Source: Pontibacter ramchanderi (GTDB lineage: Bacteria > Bacteroidota > Bacteroidia > Cytophagales > Hymenobacteraceae). Taken from it: a stretch of DNA of 64,000 nucleotides. The notes below the pieces were generated by a model that searched no databases, was not told the DNA's origin, and saw only the letters and a list, made by a program, of their open reading frames with translations. The translations under genes and the position numbers were made by a program. The stretch is taken from the NCBI RefSeq assembly GCF_002846395.1, contig NZ_PJMU01000003.1, positions 806,001-870,000 of the forward strand, written 5' to 3'. This document shows, one piece after another, positions 33,443 to 42,560 of the stretch; position 1 is the stretch's first letter; each line of letters starts with the position of its first letter.

Positions 33443-34336
33443 ATGAAAATCGGATACCCCTGCATCAACGAAACACTGGACTGTTCCTCTTCGCGTACTT
33501 TTAGGCTCGCCTCTTATTCCGAAGAACGGCTTATACAGAGGGTGGAGCAAAACCTGAGCTGCCTGCGTCGCATCCTGGAATTTAACGTGGAGCACGGCCT
33601 GCATTTCTTCCGGCTTACATCCGACCTGGTGCCGTTCGCATCGCACCCCGTTAACACCTACAACTGGCAGGAGCATTTCAAGCTAACCCTACGGCGGCTC
33701 GGAGATTACATCAAGCGCCACAACCTGCGCATTTCCATGCATCCCGATCAGTTTGTGGTGCTCAACTCCCCTAACCCGCAAACGGTGCAGAACAGCATTG
33801 CCGAGCTGGTATACCAGGGCAGCATACTCGACCTGATGGGGCTGGACACCACCGCTAAGCTGCAGATACACGGAGGTGGCGCCTATGGCGACAAGGAGTC
33901 GGCGCTAAACAGATTTGCGGAGGTATACCATACCTTGCTGCCCGACGCCGTGAAAGCCCGCCTGTGCGTTGAGAACGACGACCGCACCTACAGCCTCACC
34001 GATTGTTTAATACTACACGAACTTACAGGGATGCCTATTATTTTCGACAACCTGCACCACGCGTGCGTGAACAACGGCGAGCCCATGCGGGAAGCGGTGA
34101 TGCTGGCAGCCCAGACCTGGCAACCCGAGCGCGACGGCATCCTGATGGTGGACTACAGTGCCCAGTCGCCGGGCGAGCGGAAGGGCAAGCACGTGCAAAG
34201 CATCGGCGAGCAGGCATTTCACGATTTCCTGGTAGAAACCGAGGGCATTGACATGGACATCATGCTGGAGATAAAAGACAAGGAAGCCAGCGCCCACAAG
34301 GCGGTGGCAGTGGCAAAAGCGCTTGGCAGATTGTAG
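33443..34336 (+). CDS. uvsE: UV damage endonuclease
   Basis: A 297-residue UvsE/UVDE enzyme that nicks DNA 5' of UV photoproducts. Metal-binding residues lie in RISMHPDQFVVLNSP (His near 105), LQIHGGGAYGDK, VENDDRTYS and FDNLHHACVN. The TIM-barrel length is normal. The promoter region contains a GGTATA-GT-TATACC palindrome at 33419-33432. It ends 10 bp from a convergent gene. Confidence 0.93.
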   Translation: MKIGYPCINETLDCSSSRTFRLASYSEERLIQRVEQNLSCLRRILEFNVEHGLHFFRLTSDLVPFASHPVNTYNWQEHFKLTLRRLGDYIKRHNLRISMHPDQFVVLNSPNPQTVQNSIAELVYQGSILDLMGLDTTAKLQIHGGGAYGDKESALNRFAEVYHTLLPDAVKARLCVENDDRTYSLTDCLILHELTGMPIIFDNLHHACVNNGEPMREAVMLAAQTWQPERDGILMVDYSAQSPGERKGKHVQSIGEQAFHDFLVETEGIDMDIMLEIKDKEASAHKAVAVAKALGRL

Positions 34337-34345
34337 ACAGTCGCG

Positions 34346-34843
34346 TTAGAACCAGCTTTGCACCAATTGGTACCCGAAAGCCATCAACTCCCACAAGGCC
34401 CAGATCAGGAGCACACCGATAACGACGATGCCGATGACAACGCCGATGATGATGTTTTTGCCGCTCCCCTGGTACTTACCCTCTTCGTAGTGGGCTCTCA
34501 GCATGCGCACGTTGCGCTCGTTGGCTTTAAAGGCAAAGTCAAACAAGTTGCCGAGGATGGGAATGCTGCCAAACAGAGCATCGAGCGCCACATTGAGCAG
34601 CATTAGGGTCACCATTTTGCCGCTGGCCCCATAGCGGGCCATGGTGAGGATGAGCATGGCCGACACACTGAAAGAGGCCAGGTCGCCCACCACCGGAAAA
34701 AGGCCAAGTATAGGATCCAGTCCGAACCGCCAGTTGGTGCCCGGCAAACGGAACTGGTTGTCCATTAAGTGTGTGATGCGATCGACCCACTTCAGGTTCT
34801 CGGTGCGGGGTGTGCGGGTATAGTGTGTATTTGCCGTTTCCAT
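34346..34843 (-). CDS. DUF4112 domain-containing membrane protein
   Basis: A 165-residue protein with the DUF4112 pattern: HLMDNQFRLPGTNWRFGLDPI, LGLFPVVGDLAS, LLNVALDALFGSIPILGNLFDF and FKANERNVRML. Three hydrophobic helices can be seen, the last near the C-terminus. The function is unknown. Convergent with uvsE. Confidence 0.88.
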   Translation of the reverse strand: METANTHYTRTPRTENLKWVDRITHLMDNQFRLPGTNWRFGLDPILGLFPVVGDLASFSVSAMLILTMARYGASGKMVTLMLLNVALDALFGSIPILGNLFDFAFKANERNVRMLRAHYEEGKYQGSGKNIIIGVVIGIVVIGVLLIWALWELMAFGYQLVQSWF

Positions 34844-34908
34844 AGCTGCCTATACGCAGTACATAAACAAAAGTAGCAACCCCGCCTGCGCTCGGCGACT
34901 CACCCCAA

Positions 34909-35136
34909 CTACCAATCAGCCGTTCTTCGTTTCGCCACCTTGTTGTTTTTCGGGGTGTAGGATGATTTGGACTTCCACTTTTTGTGCACTCTATCCGGTT
35001 TCCCTTTCACATAACGCATGCTACTGTAGTCATCCACCACTATGGCATTGCTGCTTCGGCTAAAGGAAGAGCAGGAAGAAAAGATTGTAAGGGTGCTGAT
35101 CAGGGTGATTATTAGAGTAAATCTTAAAAGCTCCAT
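34909..35136 (-). CDS. Small basic lipoprotein
   Basis: A 75-residue protein with lipobox IFSSC (Cys22). The mature tail is strongly basic (KGKPDRVHKKWKSKSSYTPK) and ends RRTADW. No family recognised. Its character resembles the Lys/Gly-rich lipoprotein encoded just upstream (35656-36060), so the two may be related in role. Confidence 0.55.
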   Translation of the reverse strand: MELLRFTLIITLISTLTIFSSCSSFSRSSNAIVVDDYSSMRYVKGKPDRVHKKWKSKSSYTPKNNKVAKRRTADW

Positions 35137-35605
35137 ATAATTCTGATTATTAGGTGTGTATCGAGTATCTAATATAGCATATATACCTATATATTCAAAA
35201 ATTGTTCTGTTTTACCACAAATTTATACCAAACAAACATGGCCATTACGGGCGGTAATTGTACCCGCCCGTAATGGCCATGTTTGTTGCCTTGCACTGAA
35301 CTCAGTACCGACTTCACGCCTGCTGTCCTGCATCAGTCTGCTCTAAGTCACCTATGTCCTGCAAGCCACACCGAAAGGGCAGTTGCAGGGCTCTCCTAAG
35401 CATAGGTTTCTACAAGAAAGTTTGTTGTTCAACGCCTGGAAACGGCTCTTGCGCGCACATCCGATCCCTAAGGGCATAGAATGTTTTATAAAAATAGTCC
35501 TTTTCCACGTCATAACACAGGACATTTATACCTATTCAGGTTTTATATATACGAATAGGACTATTCTCACGACCAAATGGTGGTAAGTACCAGAGGCACA
35601 AAAAA
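35137..35605. other. Intergenic region with a large perfect inverted repeat
   Basis: AT-rich sequence. It contains the 24-bp inverted repeat at 35231-35287 and TATACCT words at 35182 and 35527. A 67-codon frame at 35383-35586 has no recognisable features and I do not call it. Confidence 0.5.
35231..35287. repeat. Perfect 24-bp inverted repeat
   Basis: Arms 35231-35254 and 35264-35287 are exact complements around a 9-base centre; the core is GGCCATTACGGGCGG. No T run follows on either strand, so it is not an ordinary terminator. It may be a protein-binding or insertion site, or the stem of a small RNA. Confidence 0.75.
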
Positions 35606-35631
35606 AGGCAGGCCCGATAATGAGCCTGCCT
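35606..35631 (-). terminator. Terminator of the Lys/Gly-rich lipoprotein gene
   Basis: AGGCAGGC (35606-35613) pairs with GCCTGCCT (35624-35631), and on the - strand the stem is followed by seven T residues. The outer end overlaps a TATACCT word. Confidence 0.8.
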
Positions 35632-35655
35632 ATACCTGAGCGGCGCTGTCGCTAC

Positions 35656-36060
35656 TTATTTTTTCCCGCCCTTGCCATGGCCTTGCTTACCGCTGTTGCC
35701 TTTGCCAGGGTTAGCTTTGCCGGAGTTACCTTTTCCTTTAGTACTGTTGTAATGGTTTCCGTTTCCGGGTTTTCCTTTAGGCGCCTGCTTTACAGTGGTG
35801 TTGTTGTTATTCACGATAATGACCGTATTGCCGCCTTTGCCCTGCTTGTGCTTGGTATGGCCCGGATTGGTGGTGCGGGGGTGGTGCGGATTGTTCGGAT
35901 TTTTGGTCCAGCCCTTTTTGTAGCCTGTGTGCTTCCCGGCTTTGCTGTCTTTGATGATCACGACCTGGCCAGTGTTGCTGTTCTTCTTGCGCGAGGTAGT
36001 ACAAGATGCCATCGTGGCGACAGACAGTACAACCAGGATGATGAGTCTAAGGCGTTGCAT
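35656..36060 (-). CDS. Lys/Gly/Asn-rich lipoprotein
   Basis: A 134-residue protein with lipobox TMASC (Cys20). After a short VVIIKDSKAG segment, most of the chain is built from Gly, Lys, Asn, His and Pro in loosely repeated blocks such as GKGNSGKANPGKGN. Such very basic tails could bind DNA, polysaccharide or the outer-membrane surface. No family is recognised. It has its own terminator. Confidence 0.6.
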   Translation of the reverse strand: MQRLRLIILVVLSVATMASCTTSRKKNSNTGQVVIIKDSKAGKHTGYKKGWTKNPNNPHHPRTTNPGHTKHKQGKGGNTVIIVNNNNTTVKQAPKGKPGNGNHYNSTKGKGNSGKANPGKGNSGKQGHGKGGKK

Positions 36061-36304
36061 ATTAAGTTTATTTTATAATTATGAGAGATAAAACCTGTTT
36101 GGCAGGCACAAATGTATGTATTCGCCTGCATACCTGATCATGCCACTGACCATATTTAGTGCAATTATTTTAAAATCTTAAAATCCATTGATTCCGTCCT
36201 ATAAAAATTAATTCGCTGCTTCGGTGGTTAAGCCTCAACTAAGCTGCATGTGCTTGCGTATTTACTCAAGTGTCAACCTCCTGGCACGCTAAACTTGAGA
36301 AGCC

Positions 36305-36457
36305 ATGCTGAACAGACTATACGGGGTGCTGCTGCTGACCCTACTCATCCTTGCCTTGGTATCATCCTGCGAAAACAATCATGCACAGGCCGTCGACACA
36401 CTTGCGCCAGTCCAGCCTGTAGCTGCAGAAACAACAACCCTGCCAAATACTATATAG
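36305..36457 (+). CDS. Very small lipoprotein (50 residues)
   Basis: MLNRLYG, a leucine-rich core and lipobox LVSSC (Cys22) give a complete lipoprotein signal; the mature peptide is only 28 residues, rich in Ala, Pro, Thr and Val and ending LPNTI. The reading frame ends at TAG 36455-36457. Three TATACCT words follow, then a strong terminator. Function unknown. Confidence 0.55.
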   Translation: MLNRLYGVLLLTLLILALVSSCENNHAQAVDTLAPVQPVAAETTTLPNTI

Positions 36458-36532
36458 TAAAGCGCTATACCTGCATTATACCTGCAGACCAACGCTCTAC
36501 ACCATGGCATTGCACCATGCCTATACCTGCTA

Positions 36533-36574
36533 AAACAGCGACAGGAGCCCCGAAAGAGGCTCCTGTCGCTGTTT
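36533..36574. terminator. Bidirectional terminator
   Basis: A perfect 17-bp stem (36533-36549 and 36558-36574) with an 8-base loop and A/T runs on both sides. It serves the small lipoprotein gene on the + strand and the sugar transporter gene on the - strand. Confidence 0.85.
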
Positions 36575-36589
36575 AAAGAAATCCGAATA

Positions 36590-37885
36590 TTATTTTGTTC
36601 TGATCTTATGTCCCGCCATTGCATAGTAAAGTATAAACAGGTAGCATGGCACCATGATCCAGTAAGCCTGCTGCGGGTTGATCTTATCGGCAAGGGCACC
36701 GTAGATGAGCGGTAGAATGGCACCACCTGCTATACCCATGATGATCAGCGAAGAACCGATCTTGGTGAAGCGACCCAGGTCTGCAATAGCCAGCGGGAAA
36801 ATAGCCGGCCACATGAGCGCATTAGCCAGACCCAGCAAAGCGATAAAAGTTACCGACACGATGCCACTCGTCATGATGGCGGCTACAGTAAACACCACAC
36901 CCAGTATAGCGGATATTTGCAAGGCTTTGTCCTGACGGATATACTTTGGAATGGTAGCTACGCCTACAAAGTAAGCCACTACCATGGCCCCCAGCGTAAA
37001 TGAGGTAAAGAACTTGGCTGTTTTGAAAGAGATGTCCTGGGCTGCTCCGTAACTCACGATCGTGTCACCGGCCATTACCTCCACCCCAACATACAGGAAC
37101 ATGGTGAATGCTCCCAGCAACAGGTGCGGGAACTGCAGAATGCTCGTTTTGTTCACATTAGCGGCAGCCACTGTTTCGTCTTCCTGGTCCGTGTCCACTT
37201 CCGGAAGCGAGGAGAAATAGATCACGATGGCTAATGCTACCAACGCGCCCGTAATGATCAGGTAGGGCATGATCACTTTGGAGGCCATGGCATTCAGTTC
37301 AACGGCTTTCTCGGCCGCGCTCATCAGCTCCAGCTTGGCCACCACTTCGTCGGCATTGGAGAGCACAATGGCTCCCAGGATGATAGAACCCAGAATACCA
37401 CCGATCTTATTGCTTACCCCCATGATACTGATGCGCTTGGCAGCACTCTCCAGCGGACCCAGAATGGTGATGTACGGGTTAGAAGCCGTCTGCAGCAAAG
37501 CCAGACCCGTGCCCTGTACGAACAAACCGATCAGAAAAAGCTCCAGCGTGCGGGTGAGTGCAGCAGGCACAAACAAAAGTGCCCCAGCAGCCATTACCAG
37601 CAAACCTACCGACATGCCTTTCTTAAAACCGGTTACTTTTAATACCCAGGCCGAAGGGATGGACATGACAAAGTAAGAGATGTAGAAGGCGAACGCTACC
37701 AGGTATGACTGGAAATTATTGAGCTCCAGCGAGATCTTGAAATAAGGAATCAGGATGGCGTTGAGCCAGGTAACAAAGCCAAAGATGAAGAACAACACAC
37801 CGATGATGATGATCGGCCGCGCGCTCCCACCAGAAGCATTTTCCTGCCCGGTCTTGCTGTTTGAGGATGTGGCTACTTTAGTCAT
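36590..37885 (-). CDS. FucP-type sugar:H+ symporter, probably for N-acetylglucosamine
   Basis: A 431-residue major-facilitator transporter with about 12 helices. The FucP/GluP features GFVTWLNAILIPYFK near residue 37 and QTASNPYITILGP near 135 are clear. Family members carry fucose, glucose/galactose or GlcNAc (NagP). Being last in a leftward group with a hexosaminidase, a NagB-type protein and a ROK regulator, GlcNAc is the most likely substrate; this is inference from context. Confidence 0.82.
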   Translation of the reverse strand: MTKVATSSNSKTGQENASGGSARPIIIIGVLFFIFGFVTWLNAILIPYFKISLELNNFQSYLVAFAFYISYFVMSIPSAWVLKVTGFKKGMSVGLLVMAAGALLFVPAALTRTLELFLIGLFVQGTGLALLQTASNPYITILGPLESAAKRISIMGVSNKIGGILGSIILGAIVLSNADEVVAKLELMSAAEKAVELNAMASKVIMPYLIITGALVALAIVIYFSSLPEVDTDQEDETVAAANVNKTSILQFPHLLLGAFTMFLYVGVEVMAGDTIVSYGAAQDISFKTAKFFTSFTLGAMVVAYFVGVATIPKYIRQDKALQISAILGVVFTVAAIMTSGIVSVTFIALLGLANALMWPAIFPLAIADLGRFTKIGSSLIIMGIAGGAILPLIYGALADKINPQQAYWIMVPCYLFILYYAMAGHKIRTK

Positions 37886-38009
37886 GTTAAGTTTTAGGTA
37901 TAGATAAGGTGCAAAACTGTTTCCGGCAGAAAAGCGCAGGAATAAGAGTACAATATAGAATTTATCTCGGTTATATCAGGTGTTATAGTCTTAAAATTTG
38001 ACTCGTTGC

Positions 38010-40349
38010 CTACTCTACCACAATCTCATCCAGCATCAGCCAGGTTTTCTGTCCGGCAGAAGGGTACTTATCAGGGCTCACGCCCACGTTTTTCACTTTC
38101 ACCTTCACAAAGCGGGCGCGGGTAAGCGGTATGGTGGCGGCAACTTCATGAGTCGTGATGCCCTCCGCACCCAGTGGGTTCGGGTCGTCGATCGTGTCCA
38201 CGGTCACATACCGGATGCCGTCTACCGACAAGGCGTACTCTACCTGCACCGGTAGGAAAATGCGGTAGCCGATGTTCTGCATGAAATTAGTGCTCATGCG
38301 CTGGATCGGCTGCACCTTCCCCAGATCAATGATCGCCTCCACGTCGGTTCCCAGGAAGCCGGACCAGTGGCCATCGTATTGATCTGTAGAGCCTTTCAGG
38401 CCATCTACCAGCTTGGATTTGTTAGCGAAGCTTGAGCTAGCCGGGTTAGTCAGGGTGATGCTCTTGTTCAAACCTTTGTGTGCTTCAAAGGTGCGGGTGC
38501 TCACCTTGCCCACCAGCTTGCCATTCACAAAGGAGCCGGCTTTCACCGTGGCTGTTTTGTTCAGCGTAAAAGGCGCTTTGTATACCTGCGACCGGGTGCT
38601 TGGGTCCGACCCGTCCAAGGTATAATGGACGGCCACATCGGCGGCATCCGTATCGAAGGTAACGGTGGCTCGGTTGCTTACTGTGTCTACCTGCAACTGC
38701 TGCTGCACATTGAAGGCACTGCGGGCGTAGTTGACACCTAAGGCATCGTAGCGCTTGTACTGCTCTTTCATGCGGGCCTGGAAGCTCTTCCAGTCTTTCA
38801 GTTTGGCAGGCGTCCACAGTATTTCACTTAGAGCGGCTATGCGCGGGAACACCATGTACTCGATGTGCTCTTCAGTCGAAACGTATTCTGTCCACATGTT
38901 GGCCTGCGCGCCCAGTATGTACTTCTTCTCGTCGGCAGTCAGCTCACTTGGCGTAGGGTCATAAGCGTATACCTTGGAGAGGGGGTTGTAGCCATGGATG
39001 GTAACCGGCTCCAGCTCACGCTCGCCCTGGTAGTGGTCGAAGTACAAAGGCGAGCCCGGTGACATGACCACATAGTGCTTCTCCTTGGCGGCGGCTATAC
39101 CTCCCTTGGTGCCTCGCCACGACATCACGTAGGCATTCGGTGCCAGACCGCCCTCCAGTATCTCATCCCAGCCAATGATGATGCGGCCGTTCTTGTTGGC
39201 GAATTTCTCCATGCGCTGCACAAAATAGCTCTGCAGTTCATGCTCGTCTTTCAGGCCTTCGTCGGCAATGCGCTTCTGGCATTTCGGGCATACCTTCCAA
39301 CGTGTTTTTGGCGCTTCGTCTCCTCCAATATGGATAACCTTGCTCGGGAAAAGCGCCATCACCTCTGTCAGCACGTCTTCCAGAAATGCGAATGTCTGCT
39401 CGTTGCCAGCGCAGAAAATATCAGGAAAAATGCCCCACTTCGACTCCACTTTGTGTGGCCCGCCGGTGCACGAAAGTTCCGGATAGGCGGTCAGCGCAGC
39501 CAGCGCATGACCCGGCATTTCGATCTCAGGTACCACGTTGATGAAGCGGTCCTGCGCATACTTCACCACGTCTTTGATCTGCTCCTGCGTATAGTAGCCG
39601 CCGTGACGGCGCTTGCGGTAGGTCTGTGGCAGGTCCCAGTAGTGGCCGATCAGGGTGCTGTCGCGCCAAGCGCCTATTTCGGTCAGTTTCGGGTGCTTTT
39701 TGATCTCGATGCGCCAGCCCTGGTCGTCGGTCAGGTGCCAGTGGAAGCTGTTCAGCTTGTGCATAGCCAGGTAGTCGATGTACTGCTTCACAAACTCCAC
39801 CGGGAAGAAATGGCGCGTCACATCCAGGTGCATGCCGCGCCAGGTATAGCGGGGTTTGTCCACGATCTCGAGTGCAGGTATAAGGGCCGACTCAGCTGTT
39901 TTTTGAGCGGGCAGGAGCTGGCGCACCGTCTGTATACCCAGAAAAGTGCCATGCGCCTCTTTGGCAGCCAGTGTTATGCGCTGCTGACTCACCTGCAAGG
40001 TATAGCCCTCTGCTCCCAGTGTGTCGTTTTGTGTTTTCAGGGTCAGGTAGATCAGGTTCGTCTCCTTTTTCTTCGGCTTTTTCTGGATCACTTCGGGTTT
40101 GTGCCCAATGGCTGTTTCGATGTGCTGGGCTAGAAACTCGCCCACACGCAGCAGATCGGCATTTTTTGGGTCCACGTATACCTTAGTGGAGGGCTGCACC
40201 AGAAAGTTTCCTTTTTGGGTGGTCAGCTTCACAGGCTGCGGTATCAGCGATAAAGATTCTGGCTTTACCTGCGCCTGCGAAGGCGTAGCTATACCTGCCG
40301 TGCAAAGAATCGAAAGCAAAAGGGTAAGAAGATTTTTTCTGAAAGTCAT
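38010..40349 (-). CDS. GH20 beta-N-acetylhexosaminidase, secreted
   Basis: A 779-residue glycosidase with a signal peptide (cut after PSQAQ). A GH20b N-terminal domain is followed by the catalytic barrel with the Asp-Glu pair in HIGGDEAPKTRW near 345 and substrate-binding YVMSWRGTKGG and WTEYV motifs. After about 560 come a chitobiase-like domain (VHYTLDGSDPSTRSQVY) and an F5/8-type lectin-like domain. It removes terminal GlcNAc or GalNAc outside the cytoplasm, feeding the neighbouring transporter. Confidence 0.93.
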   Translation of the reverse strand: MTFRKNLLTLLLSILCTAGIATPSQAQVKPESLSLIPQPVKLTTQKGNFLVQPSTKVYVDPKNADLLRVGEFLAQHIETAIGHKPEVIQKKPKKKETNLIYLTLKTQNDTLGAEGYTLQVSQQRITLAAKEAHGTFLGIQTVRQLLPAQKTAESALIPALEIVDKPRYTWRGMHLDVTRHFFPVEFVKQYIDYLAMHKLNSFHWHLTDDQGWRIEIKKHPKLTEIGAWRDSTLIGHYWDLPQTYRKRRHGGYYTQEQIKDVVKYAQDRFINVVPEIEMPGHALAALTAYPELSCTGGPHKVESKWGIFPDIFCAGNEQTFAFLEDVLTEVMALFPSKVIHIGGDEAPKTRWKVCPKCQKRIADEGLKDEHELQSYFVQRMEKFANKNGRIIIGWDEILEGGLAPNAYVMSWRGTKGGIAAAKEKHYVVMSPGSPLYFDHYQGERELEPVTIHGYNPLSKVYAYDPTPSELTADEKKYILGAQANMWTEYVSTEEHIEYMVFPRIAALSEILWTPAKLKDWKSFQARMKEQYKRYDALGVNYARSAFNVQQQLQVDTVSNRATVTFDTDAADVAVHYTLDGSDPSTRSQVYKAPFTLNKTATVKAGSFVNGKLVGKVSTRTFEAHKGLNKSITLTNPASSSFANKSKLVDGLKGSTDQYDGHWSGFLGTDVEAIIDLGKVQPIQRMSTNFMQNIGYRIFLPVQVEYALSVDGIRYVTVDTIDDPNPLGAEGITTHEVAATIPLTRARFVKVKVKNVGVSPDKYPSAGQKTWLMLDEIVVE

Positions 40350-40540
40350 GTCAGAAATGCGTGTTTTTTAGGGTGTTGGTTGTACTAAAGAGCGATGCTG
40401 TTCGGTTGATAAAAATGGCTTCTACCTAAGATGTCAAGCCTATGCTGCTTTTAACAGGATCCTTACAGGATGACAATACAAATTGTAACGGGCCCTTCCT
40501 TAGGTTAAATCAGGGTCAATTTTAAAAACCCGGACAAATA

Positions 40541-40592
40541 AAAAAGCAGCTAAAACAAAGCTAAGCAATTTGCTCCGTTTTAGCTGCTTTTT
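40541..40592 (-). terminator. Terminator after the NagB/PIG-L gene
   Basis: A 16-bp perfect stem (AAAAAGCAGCTAAAAC at 40541-40556, complement at 40577-40592) with an inner AGCAA/TTGCT stem. T runs flank it on both strands. It separates the nagB-type gene from the hexosaminidase gene. Confidence 0.85.
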
Positions 40593-40599
40593 GTCTAGG

Positions 40600-42519
40600 C
40601 TAGAATTTCCACCTCACGAAAGCCTCCATCGCCTCGTAGTTGGCAAGGCCCAGGTCATCGTAGTTTTTGGCCGTCTCGCGGTTGCGTTCCTCAGCACGCA
40701 CCCAGAACTCGCGGGCATCGTCGCCCGGGAACACCGGATAGTCTTTCTGCGACTGGTGCTTGAAGATGGCGTTGCGTTTGCGCTCCACCTCCTGCGGCGA
40801 CAGCGGCACGGCCATTTCGATCTCGTGGGTAGCAAACTCGTGCCAGGCGCCGCGGTACATCCACAGCCAGCAGTCCTGTGCCCACTCTTCGGTTTCGCGC
40901 AGGCGGTTGAGGGCGGCCAGCACAATGTTGAAGCACACAATATGCGTGCCGTGCGGATCGGCGAAGTCGCCGGCAGCAAACACCTGGTGCGGCTTCACTT
41001 TCTGCAGCAGCTCCATGGTCAGCTCCACGTCCACATCGGTCACCGGTTTTTTCACCGTCTTGCCCGTTTCGTAAAAAGGCAACGCCATAAAGTGAATGTG
41101 GTCATCTTCCAGACCGGCATAGCGTGCGCCTGCAATGGCCTCACTCTTACGGATGAAGCCTTTCACATCGCGAATCTCCTGCGAGTCGAGTTGGTTTGGC
41201 TGCTTATTCTCAATAAAGCTGCGCATGTCCTCGTAAATGTTTTCCAGGTGATCGGACTCCTGGCCGATGCTCTTGTTGAAGTCGATAGCAAACTCCATGT
41301 AGCGCAGCACATCGTCGTCCCAAACGGCGGTGTTGCCGGAGGTTTGGTAGGCTACATGCACATCGTGTCCCTGGTCCACCAGACGGATGAAGGTACCGCC
41401 CATTGAAATTACGTCGTCATCCGGGTGCGGTGAGAAGATCACCACGCGTTTGCGGGCAGGCTCGGCACGCTCCGGACGGCGTCTGTCGTCGGCGTTCGGC
41501 TTGCCACCTGGCCAGCCCGTAATGGTGCTTTGCAGTTTGTTGAAGATGTCAATGTTGATTTCGTAAGCCGTGCCCTTCTCGGTGATCAGCTGAGCCATGC
41601 CGTGGTTGTTGTAATCCTCCTCGGTCAGCTTCAGGATCGGCTTTTTGACCGTCTGCGACAGCCAGATCACCGCTTTTTTGATAAGCGAATCGTCCCAAAC
41701 GCAGTCTTTCACCAGCCAAGGCGTGTCGAAGCGGGTCAGCTCCGATGCCGCATCCTGGTCCAGTACAAACTCCACGTTGTCTGACAGCTGGAGATAGGTT
41801 GCCGGCACATCGCTCGACATCTCGCCTTCCACGGCTTTCTTAATAATCGGAGCCTTTTTGCCGCTCCAGGCCATCAGGATGATCTCGCGGGCTTTGAAAA
41901 TGGTACCGATGCCCATGGTAATGGCTTTGCGCGGCACGTTCTCCTTGCCACCGAAGTCGCGGGAAGCATCGCGGCGGGTCAGGTCGTCGAGCGTTACCAG
42001 GCGCGTGCCGGAGTTTGGCGCAGAGCCCGGTTCGTTGAAACCGATGTGACCCGTACGGCCTATACCCAGCAGCTGCAGATCCAGACCGCCCACAGCCTCT
42101 ATCTTGCGCTCGTACTCCAGGCAGTAGTCGTGTATTCTTTCCTGTGGCAGGGTACCGTCCGGTATGTGCACATTGTTCTTGTTGATGTCGATGTGATCGA
42201 AAAGGTTTTCGTTCATGAACGTCACGTAGCTCTGCACCGCAGTTGGCTGCATCGGGTAGTACTCGTCCAGGTTAAAGGTGATCACATTGCGGAAGCTCAG
42301 GCCTTCTTCGCGGTGCAGGCGCACCAGCTCGGCGTATACCTTTACCGGCGTAGCACCAGTGGCCAGACCCAGCACAGCCTTTTCATTGCGCCCCTGTTTG
42401 TATCGGATCAACTCCGCAATACGCTGTGCCACCTTTACGGAAGCAATATATTCGTCGGAGTAAACGGTAACCGGAAGCTTTTCAAAACGTGTTTCTTCCA
42501 GAAGATTTAATCGTGCCAT
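40600..42519 (-). CDS. nagB: Fusion of NagB-type deaminase and PIG-L/LmbE deacetylase
   Basis: A 639-residue protein. Residues 1-300 are a glucosamine-6-phosphate deaminase/isomerase domain: FNLDEYYPM (D85, the catalytic base), GHIGFNEPGS (H158, E163). Where E. coli NagB has Asp141 this has T156 (GRTGH). From about 355 a PIG-L deacetylase domain begins with SPHPDDD at 363-369 and later DPHGTH. One polypeptide could thus deacetylate GlcNAc-6-phosphate and deaminate the product to fructose-6-phosphate. The loss of the Asp makes the deaminase activity worth testing. Confidence 0.88.
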   Translation of the reverse strand: MARLNLLEETRFEKLPVTVYSDEYIASVKVAQRIAELIRYKQGRNEKAVLGLATGATPVKVYAELVRLHREEGLSFRNVITFNLDEYYPMQPTAVQSYVTFMNENLFDHIDINKNNVHIPDGTLPQERIHDYCLEYERKIEAVGGLDLQLLGIGRTGHIGFNEPGSAPNSGTRLVTLDDLTRRDASRDFGGKENVPRKAITMGIGTIFKAREIILMAWSGKKAPIIKKAVEGEMSSDVPATYLQLSDNVEFVLDQDAASELTRFDTPWLVKDCVWDDSLIKKAVIWLSQTVKKPILKLTEEDYNNHGMAQLITEKGTAYEINIDIFNKLQSTITGWPGGKPNADDRRRPERAEPARKRVVIFSPHPDDDVISMGGTFIRLVDQGHDVHVAYQTSGNTAVWDDDVLRYMEFAIDFNKSIGQESDHLENIYEDMRSFIENKQPNQLDSQEIRDVKGFIRKSEAIAGARYAGLEDDHIHFMALPFYETGKTVKKPVTDVDVELTMELLQKVKPHQVFAAGDFADPHGTHIVCFNIVLAALNRLRETEEWAQDCWLWMYRGAWHEFATHEIEMAVPLSPQEVERKRNAIFKHQSQKDYPVFPGDDAREFWVRAEERNRETAKNYDDLGLANYEAMEAFVRWKF

Positions 42520-42560
42520 TTTCTTTGTGCTATAATGTGATGTTGTGTTTCGTTGCTCTG

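Noticed and set aside
35383..35586. 67-codon frame in an intergenic gap
   Set aside because: No signal, domain or promoter, and composition like the surrounding non-coding DNA.
39075..40133. 352-codon open frame antisense to the hexosaminidase gene
   Set aside because: Complete GH20 motifs on the other strand; the opposite frame shows no features.
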